Part shown: positions 1 to 6,228 of the stretch, piece after piece
Layout of the letters: each line of letters begins with the position of its first letter
Numbering within the stretch: the stretch's first letter is position 1
Source: JAKAWQ01 sp035549615
GTDB lineage: Bacteria; Pseudomonadota; Alphaproteobacteria; Acetobacterales; Acetobacteraceae
NCBI GenBank assembly: GCA_035549615.1
Contig: DASZQO010000280.1
Coordinates: forward strand, 1-11,076
DNA length: 11,076 nt
Direction of reading: 5' to 3'
Notes under the pieces: generated by a model
What the model was told of the DNA's origin: nothing
Databases searched by the model: none
The model's input: only the letters and a program-made list of their open reading frames with translations
Program-made: the position numbers and the translations under genes

Positions 1-43
1 CACCCCCGGACGGTCCGCCATAGACCATGGAGATGCCGTGCAT
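1..43 (-). CDS. Start of a probable ABC-transporter ATP-binding protein (partial, runs off the left edge)
   Basis: Only about 14 codons are in the window, read leftward from an ATG at 43, giving MHGISMVYGGPSGG and then the edge. The GIS-x-x-Y-G-G pattern resembles the first beta strand and A-loop tyrosine region that precedes the Walker A motif in ABC ATPases. It directly follows the substrate-binding-protein gene on the same strand, where the ATPase or permease of an NMT1/SsuA-type importer is normally found. The start is uncertain: the frame stays open upstream to a GTG at 97, and residues such as SIV just before the ATG could belong to the first strand. Neither start has a strong ribosome binding site. 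If the GTG is used, the hairpin at 63-90 lies inside the coding region. The family call is inferred from very little sequence plus context. Confidence 0.45.
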   Translation of the reverse strand, partial: MHGISMVYGGPSGG

Positions 44-62
44 CGAAACGATGCTACGGCCT

Positions 63-90
63 GCGGGAGCCCGATCCTGGAGGCTCCCGC
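63..90 (-). terminator. Strong stem-loop between the binding-protein gene and the presumed ATPase gene
   Basis: A perfect 9-bp GC-rich stem (GCGGGAGCC pairing with GGCTCCCGC) with a 10-nt loop begins about 20 nt after the stop codon of the substrate-binding-protein gene. No run of T follows it, so it is not a classical intrinsic terminator. It may act as an mRNA-stabilising hairpin or partial attenuator between the highly expressed binding protein and the downstream ATPase. The structure is visible in the sequence; the role is inferred. Confidence 0.55.
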
Positions 91-111
91 GCCGCACCGC
101 CGACGTCGAGA

Positions 112-1110
112 TCACTGCGCCTTCCAGTCCTTGGCGTTGTCCGGCAGGTAATCGTTCGTGAACAGGGTCGAAAGGTCGGCCTCGTGCTCGATGACCTTTC
201 CCTGCAGCAGCGCATCCTGCAGCCCCTGCCAGTCGGACAGATCCATCCAGCCGAAACCGTGCTGGGCGACATCGGGGCTGCCGATCAGCTTCATGGAGAT
301 CGCCAGCGCCTGCTTCATGAACTCCCGGTCCTCGCCGGGGTTGGCTTCCATCATGACGGCGAGCGTCTTGTCCGGATCGGCGTTCGCCGCCACCCATCCC
401 TTCACCGCGGCCTTCAGGAAGCGGCGGACGACATCGCCGTTCTTCGCCACCCAGTCCCTGTTGCCCACGACGGTGGGGCCGTAGATCTGGACCTTGTCGT
501 CGCTCATGACGAAGACGTTCACCGGCACGTTCTCGCGTTGGACATTGATGGCTTCCCAGTCCCAATAGCCCATGGCCGCGTCGATCTGCTTGGACAGCAG
601 CATCGGCACCATGGCCTCGGGCTGCACCGTGACCCACTGGATCTTGTCGCGGTCGATGCCGGCGCGCTTGAGCTTGGCCTCGAAGAGATAGACCGTCGGA
701 TTGGAGACGTTGTAGCCGACCTTCTTGCCGACGAAGTCCTCGAGCTTCTCGATGCCGCTGTCCTTGCGGGCGATCACGCCCTCGGGATTCGACTGCATAT
801 AGGCCGAGACCGCCGTCAGCGGCAGCCCCTGGCTGGCCGCGACCACGATCGAGCTCGCCGTCGTCACGCCCAGGTTGGCGCTGCCCGCGGCAATCGCCTG
901 GTTGGCCGGGTTCGAGCCCTTGAGAAGCAGGAACTCCACATCGAGCCCCTCGGCGGCGAAATAGCCCTCGTGCTGCGCCACGTAGAATCCGGCCCAGCCG
1001 GAATACGGAACGTTCCAGTTCAGCGCCAAGGTGATTTTGTCCGCCGCCTGGGCCAGCGACGCAAAGCCCAGCATGAAGGCGGTCAACAGAAGCAGCAGAC
1101 GCGTTTTCAT
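112..1110 (-). CDS. ABC-transporter periplasmic substrate-binding protein, NMT1/THI5-like (nitrate/sulfonate/pyrimidine class)
   Basis: A 332-residue periplasmic solute-binding protein that would deliver a small organic ligand to an inner-membrane ABC importer. It starts with a clear Sec signal peptide: MKTR, a leucine-rich core, then AQA at 20-22 with cleavage before ADKITLALNW. The mature part has the NMT1/THI5 layout: the ALNW strand at 29-32, GFYVAQHEGYFAAEGLDVE at 41-59, a GSN-x-ANQAIAAG segment at 65-76, GKKVGY at 128-133, and a hinge region IDAAMGYWDWEA at 176-187. These features fit the THI5/ThiY and SsuA/TauA-like binding proteins, whose ligands include thiamine pyrimidines, riboflavin precursors, sulfonates and nitrate. 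The ligand cannot be read from the sequence. I chose the ATG at 1110 because it starts the signal peptide and follows a GGGGA ribosome binding site; the frame is open further upstream to 1281 but encodes no family sequence there. A GntR regulator lies upstream on the same strand, and a probable ATPase gene follows. Confidence 0.92.
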   Translation of the reverse strand: MKTRLLLLLTAFMLGFASLAQAADKITLALNWNVPYSGWAGFYVAQHEGYFAAEGLDVEFLLLKGSNPANQAIAAGSANLGVTTASSIVVAASQGLPLTAVSAYMQSNPEGVIARKDSGIEKLEDFVGKKVGYNVSNPTVYLFEAKLKRAGIDRDKIQWVTVQPEAMVPMLLSKQIDAAMGYWDWEAINVQRENVPVNVFVMSDDKVQIYGPTVVGNRDWVAKNGDVVRRFLKAAVKGWVAANADPDKTLAVMMEANPGEDREFMKQALAISMKLIGSPDVAQHGFGWMDLSDWQGLQDALLQGKVIEHEADLSTLFTNDYLPDNAKDWKAQ

Positions 1111-1295
1111 CCCAGTCCCCCGATATTGCCTTGTTGCCGGCAGGCTTTTTCGCCGGCCCGGCCGATCGCACTCCCCGCCGCCCGATCCTGGATTCGTTCG
1201 GCCATCCATCGGGCTTTCTTTCGCGCCCGTCTGTCCCTGGCGACCCGATAGGGCGAGCTGCCAAGGCAGGATTTCAGACATTATTGGGCAGAATT
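1111..1295 (-). other. Predicted long 5' leader of the binding-protein transcript
   Basis: If the promoter at 1302-1330 is used, transcription starts near 1295 and leaves about 185 untranslated nucleotides. The leader contains short hairpins, for example CTGCC-tt-GGCAG near 1258-1269 and CCGGC/GCCGG near the ribosome binding site. I looked for the TPP riboswitch signature (CUGAGA and the CUGAUCUGGAUAAUGCC-type segment) because of the THI5-like gene and did not find it. I recognise no other riboswitch. The stretch holds no credible gene. Confidence 0.4.
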
Positions 1296-1301
1296 AAAGT
1301 C

Positions 1302-1330
1302 ATTACAACGCTAAAATGGCATTTTGTCCG
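1302..1330 (-). promoter_or_regulatory. Sigma70-like promoter for the substrate-binding-protein gene
   Basis: On the minus strand a -35 hexamer CGGACA (1325-1330) and a -10 hexamer TGTAAT (1302-1307, five of six matches to TATAAT) are separated by exactly 17 nt. They lie in the only clearly AT-rich stretch between the regulator gene and the binding-protein gene. The expected start is near 1295. The hexamers are seen in the sequence; activity is inferred. Confidence 0.6.
1313..1325. promoter_or_regulatory. Candidate operator: 13-bp palindrome in the promoter spacer
   Basis: AAAATG-G-CATTTT is a perfect 6-1-6 inverted repeat lying almost entirely between the -35 and -10 elements and touching the -35. 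A second short palindrome, CATTAATG, sits at 1333-1340 just upstream of the -35. A dimeric repressor bound here would block RNA polymerase. The GntR-family protein encoded immediately upstream is the natural candidate. I saw no copy of the palindrome in front of the regulator gene itself, so autoregulation through this site is not supported. Confidence 0.5.
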
Positions 1331-1354
1331 TACATTAATGCCTTCCTTGCGCAC

Positions 1355-1387
1355 AAAAAGGCAGCAACCCGCCCAGCATCTGGGCGG
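1355..1387 (-). terminator. Probable terminator of the GntR regulator gene
   Basis: A perfect 8-bp stem, CCGCCCAG pairing with CTGGGCGG around a 3-nt loop (1369-1387), lies about 80 nt after the regulator's stop codon. On the minus strand it is followed after 9 nt by a TTTTT run (1355-1359). The gap between stem and T-run is longer than ideal, so termination may be partial. It separates the regulator's transcript from the promoter of the binding-protein gene. Confidence 0.5.
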
Positions 1388-1469
1388 CGTCCTTTCGGAG
1401 CGCTGATCCGGCGTGGTGACGGAATCTCGGGTGGCGGGCTTCGATGCCGGCGCCGCAGGCCTACGGCGA

Positions 1470-2240
1470 TCAGGCGATATGCGGCCGGCCGGTCGTTTCG
1501 AGCGGATGCTCGGAGACGGCGAGACCGAAATCGCCATCGAGCGCGAAGCGGTCTCCCGGATGGATGAAGTAGACGATCGAGATGGCTTCTTCCTGGTGGT
1601 AGAGCCGCCGCTCGAGCGTCACACAGGCGGCGCCCACGGGAACCTGCAGCAGCCGCGCCACCTCCTCGGTGGCATTCACGGCCGTGATCCGCCGCCGGAC
1701 CCAGGACCAGAGCGCATTGCGCATCAGCCACATGCCGGGCGGCTCGCGCTCGAAGGTCTGGTCGGCCGCCTTGGGAACGGAGGTCAGATTGATGAAGCGG
1801 CGCTCATGCTGAGCCACCGTGTTGTCGGCAAGATGCAACACCTCGACATAGAGAAAGGGGGCGCCCATCGGCAGGTCGTTCCAGCGCAGCCCGCCATCGC
1901 CGTTCCTGACCTTCTTCAGCGCCAGGATGCGGTACTCATAGACGCCGCCGCGCTCGCCGACCTCCACCGAGATGTCCTTGACCGGCATCAGGAAGCGTTC
2001 GCGGAATCCCTTCGCCACGGTGGTGCCGGCCCGCTTGTTCCGCTCGAGCAGGCCCTGCTCGGCGAGTTCCGACAACGCCTTGCTGATCGTCTGCCGGGAC
2101 AAGGCATAGCGCTGCATCAGCTCCGCTTCCGATGGGAGGCGGTCTCCGGGAGCAAATTCGCCCTCGACGATCTGTTGGATGACCGTGCGCTGGAACTGCT
2201 TGAAGAGCGGCCCCTCGCCATCCAGCTTCCACTTCGTCAT
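1470..2240 (-). CDS. GntR-family transcriptional regulator, HutC/UTRA type
   Basis: A 256-residue cytoplasmic DNA-binding protein. The N-terminal winged helix-turn-helix (about residues 10-77) carries the GntR signature: PLFKQFQ at 11-17, PGDRLPSEAEL at 31-41, a recognition helix with SRQTISKALSELAEQGLLER at 48-67, and the wing ending AGTTVA at 71-76. The remaining 170 residues match in length and position the UTRA effector domain of HutC-type regulators, including the GVYEYRIL strand near 99-106 and a late segment ERRLYHQEEAISIVYFIHPG. Such proteins usually repress a nearby catabolic or transport operon and release DNA on binding a small molecule. The ATG at 2240 is supported by an AAGGAA ribosome binding site. 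The gene lies upstream of, and co-oriented with, the binding-protein gene, whose promoter contains a palindrome, so that transporter is its likeliest target. The effector is unknown. Confidence 0.93.
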   Translation of the reverse strand: MTKWKLDGEGPLFKQFQRTVIQQIVEGEFAPGDRLPSEAELMQRYALSRQTISKALSELAEQGLLERNKRAGTTVAKGFRERFLMPVKDISVEVGERGGVYEYRILALKKVRNGDGGLRWNDLPMGAPFLYVEVLHLADNTVAQHERRFINLTSVPKAADQTFEREPPGMWLMRNALWSWVRRRITAVNATEEVARLLQVPVGAACVTLERRLYHQEEAISIVYFIHPGDRFALDGDFGLAVSEHPLETTGRPHIA

Positions 2241-2680
2241 TCCGTCGTTCCTTCAGCGCTGGTGACCGGCGGCCCGACCGCGCTTGCGCCCAAGCCGTTG
2301 AAGAGTTTGCCAGAAGCAAAGCGGGTTTGCCCAGCGCGACCGCGCGTCACGGCGCGCGGAAGGCAAGGAAACCATGCACGCGGGAATCAGCCTGGGAGTC
2401 CATCCCGCACCCGCCGCGTTTGCAGGTGACGATGGAAGATTCGAGATTCCCACGGCTCGCGCCGAGCTGATGGATCGTTCCGGCACAAATTGACCTTGCA
2501 AGATGGCCAGACCCTGCCACAACCTGAACGCGTGATAAATAAACGCCTCCTGCTCGCATTTGCTGTAGCGCTTCCCTGGGGACCCTTGGCTCCGGTCCCG
2601 GGCGGTGGGCGCCGGTCTCCATTCCGGCATGTGAACGAACCCGGCCCGCAGCCAGCCTCGCCCGACGACTGGCGTTGCTC
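2241..2680. other. Intergenic region between divergent regulator and peptidase genes
   Basis: This 440-nt stretch must hold the promoters of both divergent genes. An AT-rich patch near 2533-2543 (TGATAAATAAA) and an AAATTGACC segment near 2487-2495 are the only promoter-like islands, but no -35/-10 pair with good spacing on either strand convinced me. Small open frames here have arginine- and proline-rich, shadow-like compositions. I see no RNA gene, no repeat and no match to the palindrome at 1313-1325. Confidence 0.45.
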
Positions 2681-3847
2681 ATGACGCGCTCGAAAGAACC
2701 ATCCCCAAGCAGACCGACGGCACGCCGCATCTGGGGCAGGCTCGCGGGCGGGCTGCTCCGCCTGGCGTTTGGGATCATCGGATCTGTGATTTCGATGGGG
2801 CAGATCATTGAGGCCGTCCGCGAGTCGGGCCTCATCCTGGAGCCGATCGTCGGCGTCGTCATCGGCATCGCGCTCTACCTGATGCAATCGTGGCTCGCCA
2901 TCCTGGTCCACGAGTCTGGGCATGCGGCGGCTGCGAAACTGACCGGCCGCCGCATCCATCTGTTTGCCGTATGGCCGTTCGTTTACCGGCCCCGGGCAAA
3001 ACAATGGTTTCCCTTCGCGGGAATGCAGGGGCAGGATTTTGGCGGATTTGTTATAGCCACCCCGAGCCGTCCGGGCGATTGGCACAAAGGCGAAGCCTTT
3101 TTCATTCTCGGCGGCGCACTTGGGAACATACTGACAAGCGCCCTGGCCTTCTTGGCCATCGCCACGGGTCTTTTCGGCGGCGCCTTCAACCTGGCTCTGT
3201 CCGCGCTCGCCGTATCGTCGTTCACCATCGCGCTCATCAATCTGGTACCGAGGAGCGTCACCGGCGGCGCGCGAACGGACGGAGCTCACTTGCTCGATAT
3301 GCTCCTCAGAAGACGCGACCCGGCTCTCGAACGGGCGGGCTGGCTTTCGGGGAGGGAGATCGATGGAGTCCGGACGGCGGAACTCGATCCCAGCCTGCTG
3401 CGAGAACTGGAGGCTGACATCTCATCGGGAAAGGCGCCCGAAATCAGCTACCGGTTCTTCTACAATCATTTCCTGGCACGCTCGGATGTCCGGCGCTGCC
3501 TTGAGATCCTGGACCTGTTTGTGTCCAGGCCCGAAGAGCTTTCGGATTGGGTGCGGATCGAGCGCGCATTCCTGATTGCCCTGCTGCACAAGGAGGGCGA
3601 TGAGGCGCTGCAGCTGCTTGCTGCCGTGTCGCCTGCAGCGCGCTCGAATTACGGCTACTGGCGCGCTTTGGCCGTGGCCCGCCACGCGGCCGAAGACCGC
3701 CAGGGTGCGATCGACGCCGCTCGCCACGGTCGCGAGGTCGTCAAGAACAGCCGGGCCGAGCTGAACGATGACGATCTGGCCCTCCTGGCCGCTATTGAGC
3801 GGGGCGCGGAACGGCTGCCGCTGTCGGATACGCCTGTTCCGGCCTAG
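2681..3847 (+). CDS. M50 (site-2 protease-type) membrane zinc metallopeptidase with C-terminal helical domain
   Basis: A 388-residue membrane protein of the M50 family, whose members cleave peptide bonds inside or next to the bilayer. Numbered from the ATG at 2681, the zinc site HESGH is at 77-81, at the end of a hydrophobic helix (SWLAILV before it). A second membrane segment contains FFILGGALGNILTS (140-153). A third ends INLVPRS and is followed by TDGAHLLDML (199-208), where the DG supplies the third ligand of the N-x-x-P...DG motif. All core M50 elements are therefore present and it is probably active. From about residue 220 the chain becomes soluble and mainly alpha-helical, with alanine/leucine-rich segments reminiscent of TPR-type repeats, not assigned to a named domain. 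No PDZ domain is visible. The frame is open two codons further to a TTG at 2675. No strong ribosome binding site is present at either start. The substrate is unknown, and neither neighbour is an obvious partner. Confidence 0.85.
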   Translation: MTRSKEPSPSRPTARRIWGRLAGGLLRLAFGIIGSVISMGQIIEAVRESGLILEPIVGVVIGIALYLMQSWLAILVHESGHAAAAKLTGRRIHLFAVWPFVYRPRAKQWFPFAGMQGQDFGGFVIATPSRPGDWHKGEAFFILGGALGNILTSALAFLAIATGLFGGAFNLALSALAVSSFTIALINLVPRSVTGGARTDGAHLLDMLLRRRDPALERAGWLSGREIDGVRTAELDPSLLRELEADISSGKAPEISYRFFYNHFLARSDVRRCLEILDLFVSRPEELSDWVRIERAFLIALLHKEGDEALQLLAAVSPAARSNYGYWRALAVARHAAEDRQGAIDAARHGREVVKNSRAELNDDDLALLAAIERGAERLPLSDTPVPA

Positions 3848-4012
3848 CCAGATCACGGCCGGGCGCCCGTTCGCCTTCCCCGCCGCCAAAGCGTACTGTC
3901 ACCCGTTCGGGCCCATTGGCGGCCTCTCCCGTTCCGGGATAGATAGGATTCCGCCTTCCGGTTGCGTGGCACCCCTTCGACCACGCGAATCCTCCGATGG
4001 GACTGGCCGACA

Positions 4013-5350
4013 ATGCCCGATCGTCGCAACGACAAGATGAAGCTGGGTGCCTTCTTCCACCCGACCGGGAATCACATCGCCGCCTGGCTGCACTCCGGCT
4101 CGCAGATCGATGCCGGCACCAATTTCGAGCATTACGCGGCGCTGGCGCAGACGGCCGAGGCCGCCAAGTTCGACCTCATGTTCCTTGCCGACGCCGTCGC
4201 GACGCGCAACGGCCGCCTGAACGCGCTCAAGCGCTGGCCCCAATACATGGCCTATTTCGATCCGATGGTGCTGCTCTCCGGCATCGCGGCGAGGACCAGC
4301 CGCCTCGGGCTGGTTGCGACCGCCACCACCAGCTACAACGAGCCCTACCACGTCGCGCGCCGCTACGCCTCGCTCGATCATCTGAGCCATGGCCGCGCCG
4401 GCTGGAACGCCGTGACCTCCTCGAACCATTCGGAAAGCCGGAACTTCGGCCGCGAGGAGCATCTCTCCCACCGCGAGAAATACGAGCGGGCGCTGGAGTT
4501 CCTCGAGGTCGTCAAGGGGCTCTGGGACAGCTGGGAGGACGATGCCTTCCGGCGCGATCGGACGACCGCGGAATATTTCGATCCCGCCAAGCTTCATCCG
4601 CTGAACCACAAAGGCGCACACTTCTCCGTGGCCGGCCCTCTCAACGTGGCACGGCCGCCGCAAGGCCATCCCATCATCGCCCAGGCCGGCGGCTCCGACG
4701 ATTTCATCGACATGGCCGGCCGTCACGCCGATCTCATCTTCACCGCGCAGTTCGACCTGGAATCGGCCCAGGCGCTTTACGGGAAGCTGGCGGCCGCCGT
4801 GAAGAAGCACGGCCGGCCGGCGGGTTCGCTCAAGGTGATGCCCGGCCTCAACGCCATCGTCGGCCGGACCGAGAAGGAAGCAAAGGAGAAACACGAGCAT
4901 CTCTCCTCCCTCATCCACCCCGATGTCGGACGGGAGGTGCTCTCCAACGATCTGGGCAATGTCGATCTCTCGGGCGTGCCGCTCGACGCACCGATCCCGG
5001 AAGAGATCGTCGAGGAGCAGCTCCGCTTCTGGCTGCGCTTCATGAAGGAAGCCACGGGCAAGGAAAACCCGACGTTGCGCGAAACCTATCGGCATTACGG
5101 CAGCGCCCGCGGCCAGCGCCCCCTGGTCGGAACGGCGAGCCAGATCGCGGACGAGATGGAGCGCTGGTTCCAGGGTCGCGGCGCCGACGGTTTCCTGATC
5201 CATCCGGCGACGCTGCCGGACGGGCTCGAGGATATCTGCGGGCTCCTGATCCCCGAGCTGCAGAACCGCGGTCTCTTCCGGACCGAGTACGAGGGCGAGA
5301 CCCTGCGCGAGAATCTCGGCCTGCCCCGGCCGAAGAACCGGCATGCCTGA
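4013..5350 (+). CDS. Flavin-dependent (luciferase-like) monooxygenase, NtaA/SnaA/DszA family
   Basis: A 445-residue cytoplasmic TIM-barrel monooxygenase of the two-component bacterial luciferase superfamily. It would use FMNH2 supplied by a separate flavin reductase and oxygen to oxidise an organic sulfur or nitrogen compound. Family landmarks appear in order: HPTGNHIAAW at 16-25, TSYNEPYHVARRYASLDHLS at 106-125, HGRAGWNAVTS at 126-136, EKYERALEFLEVVKGLWDSW at 155-174, and HKGAHFSVAGPLNVARPPQG at 199-218, followed by IIAQAGGSDD. Members include nitrilotriacetate, pristinamycin and dibenzothiophene-sulfone monooxygenases; the substrate here cannot be decided. The ATG at 4013 is preferred; an internal ATG at 4037, just before KLGAFFHP, is also possible, and a TTG at 3962 extends the frame without homology. 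A 6-bp inverted repeat (GCGTGG/CCACGC) lies just upstream at 3964-3986. No flavin reductase gene is in the window. Confidence 0.9.
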   Translation: MPDRRNDKMKLGAFFHPTGNHIAAWLHSGSQIDAGTNFEHYAALAQTAEAAKFDLMFLADAVATRNGRLNALKRWPQYMAYFDPMVLLSGIAARTSRLGLVATATTSYNEPYHVARRYASLDHLSHGRAGWNAVTSSNHSESRNFGREEHLSHREKYERALEFLEVVKGLWDSWEDDAFRRDRTTAEYFDPAKLHPLNHKGAHFSVAGPLNVARPPQGHPIIAQAGGSDDFIDMAGRHADLIFTAQFDLESAQALYGKLAAAVKKHGRPAGSLKVMPGLNAIVGRTEKEAKEKHEHLSSLIHPDVGREVLSNDLGNVDLSGVPLDAPIPEEIVEEQLRFWLRFMKEATGKENPTLRETYRHYGSARGQRPLVGTASQIADEMERWFQGRGADGFLIHPATLPDGLEDICGLLIPELQNRGLFRTEYEGETLRENLGLPRPKNRHA

Positions 5351-5444
5351 CGCACCGCTCTCGCGAGCGCCTGCACCGGGCGTCACATCCGCGCAATCGA
5401 ACGCCTGATATAGAGGCCCCCTGCACTCGATCAGGGGATGTGTC

Positions 5445-6158
5445 ATGGTACGCAAGCTTGCCTTCCTGCTGCTGGTGGCCTTCGTTCAGGTCGGGACCGC
5501 GACGGCCCCGGCCTGGAGCGACGACGCCAAGCCTTTCGTCACCGCACATGAACTGGATTTAACGAAATTCCTGCCGCCGCCGGCCGCGCTCGATACGCCG
5601 GAGATGAAAAACGAGCTGGCCGAGATCCTGACCTTGCAGGTGACCCGTACGCCCGAGATGGTGGCGCGCGCCCAGGCCGATGCCGAGGAGAATGTCTGGC
5701 GCTTCGCGGACGTGCTGGGCCCCAGGTTCGTCAAGGAGACCTTGCCGAAGACGGACGCGTTCTTCGCGCGCATCGCCGAGACCGAGGGCGCCGTGGTCGA
5801 TCCGGCGAAGGATTTCTGGAAGCGGCCGCGGCCGCATCTCTATAGCGACCTGGTCAAGCCGGTGGTCCCGCTCTCCAAGTCGGGCGCCTATCCTTCGGGC
5901 CATGCGACGCTGGGCACGCTGATGGCGATCATGCTGTCGAACATGGTGCCGGAGAAGCGGGCCGAGCTGATGGCCCGGGGCTGGGACTATGCCAACAACC
6001 GCGTCGTCGGCGGCATCCATTTCCGCAGCGACGTCGTCGCCGGGCGGATCGCCGGCAACCTGATCGCCGAGGCGGTCATGAACCAGCCCGATTTCGCCGC
6101 CGAGTTCGACGCCGCGCGGGCCGAGCTCCGCGCCGCGCTCGGCCTGCCGCAGAGCTGA
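5445..6158 (+). CDS. Secreted class A nonspecific acid phosphatase (PAP2 superfamily)
   Basis: A 237-residue exported phosphomonoesterase that would release phosphate from organic phosphates in the periplasm. An N-terminal signal peptide (MVRK, then a hydrophobic stretch to about residue 24) precedes the mature chain. The three-part PAP2 active-site signature is complete: K122-x6-R129-P130, P150-S-G-H153 within GAYPSGHAT, and R186-x5-H192-x3-D196 within NRVVGGIHFRSDV. The R-V-x-x-G-x-H-x-x-S-D spacing is that of the PhoN-like class A enzymes and not of integral-membrane PAP2 lipid phosphatases, and there are no membrane helices after the signal peptide. Length fits the family. An AGGGGAT ribosome binding site precedes the ATG. 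The gene lies 94 nt after the monooxygenase and might be co-transcribed, but the functions are not obviously linked. I see no Pho box. Confidence 0.9.
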   Translation: MVRKLAFLLLVAFVQVGTATAPAWSDDAKPFVTAHELDLTKFLPPPAALDTPEMKNELAEILTLQVTRTPEMVARAQADAEENVWRFADVLGPRFVKETLPKTDAFFARIAETEGAVVDPAKDFWKRPRPHLYSDLVKPVVPLSKSGAYPSGHATLGTLMAIMLSNMVPEKRAELMARGWDYANNRVVGGIHFRSDVVAGRIAGNLIAEAVMNQPDFAAEFDAARAELRAALGLPQS

Positions 6159-6173
6159 CGGGGCACAAGACGT

Positions 6174-6211
6174 CCGCGGGTTCCCCTTCCCGTTGGCAGA
6201 AGAACCCGCGG
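6174..6211. terminator. Inverted repeat between convergent genes, probable bidirectional terminator
   Basis: A perfect 10-bp inverted repeat, CCGCGGGTTC and GAACCCGCGG with an 18-nt loop, fills the 70-nt gap between the stop codons of the phosphatase (plus) and the oxygenase fusion (minus). It is followed by no T-run on either strand, so it may end transcripts inefficiently or protect both 3' ends. Position and symmetry support a shared 3'-end role. Confidence 0.5.
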
Positions 6212-6228
6212 CCTGCTCGGGCGACCGA

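Noticed and set aside
184..1251. 355-codon open frame on the plus strand, antisense to the substrate-binding-protein gene
   Set aside because: Its translation is rich in Arg, His, Asp and Leu with no recognisable domain, and it mirrors a gene with clear homology features. Long antisense frames are expected at this GC content.
1111..1300. TPP riboswitch upstream of the THI5-like gene
   Set aside because: The conserved CUGAGA and CUGAUCUGGAUAAUGCC-type segments were looked for on the minus strand and are absent.
1413..2429. 338-codon plus-strand frame opposite the GntR regulator
   Set aside because: The translation lacks any domain, and the opposite strand encodes an unmistakable GntR winged helix plus UTRA-like domain.
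2253..2630. 125-codon minus-strand frame in the gap upstream of the GntR gene
   Set aside because: No ribosome binding site, no recognisable domain and shadow-like composition; other overlapping frames in the same gap look equally good, so none is supported.
3899..5455. 518-codon open frame on the minus strand, antisense to the flavin monooxygenase gene
   Set aside because: It lies opposite a gene with complete family motifs, has a repetitive RG/EL/HD-rich composition, and shows no domain. It is a codon-bias shadow.
3997..5562. 521-codon plus-strand frame overlapping the monooxygenase and phosphatase genes in another frame
   Set aside because: It is Arg- and Pro-rich with no family sequence and runs across two real genes and the gap between them.
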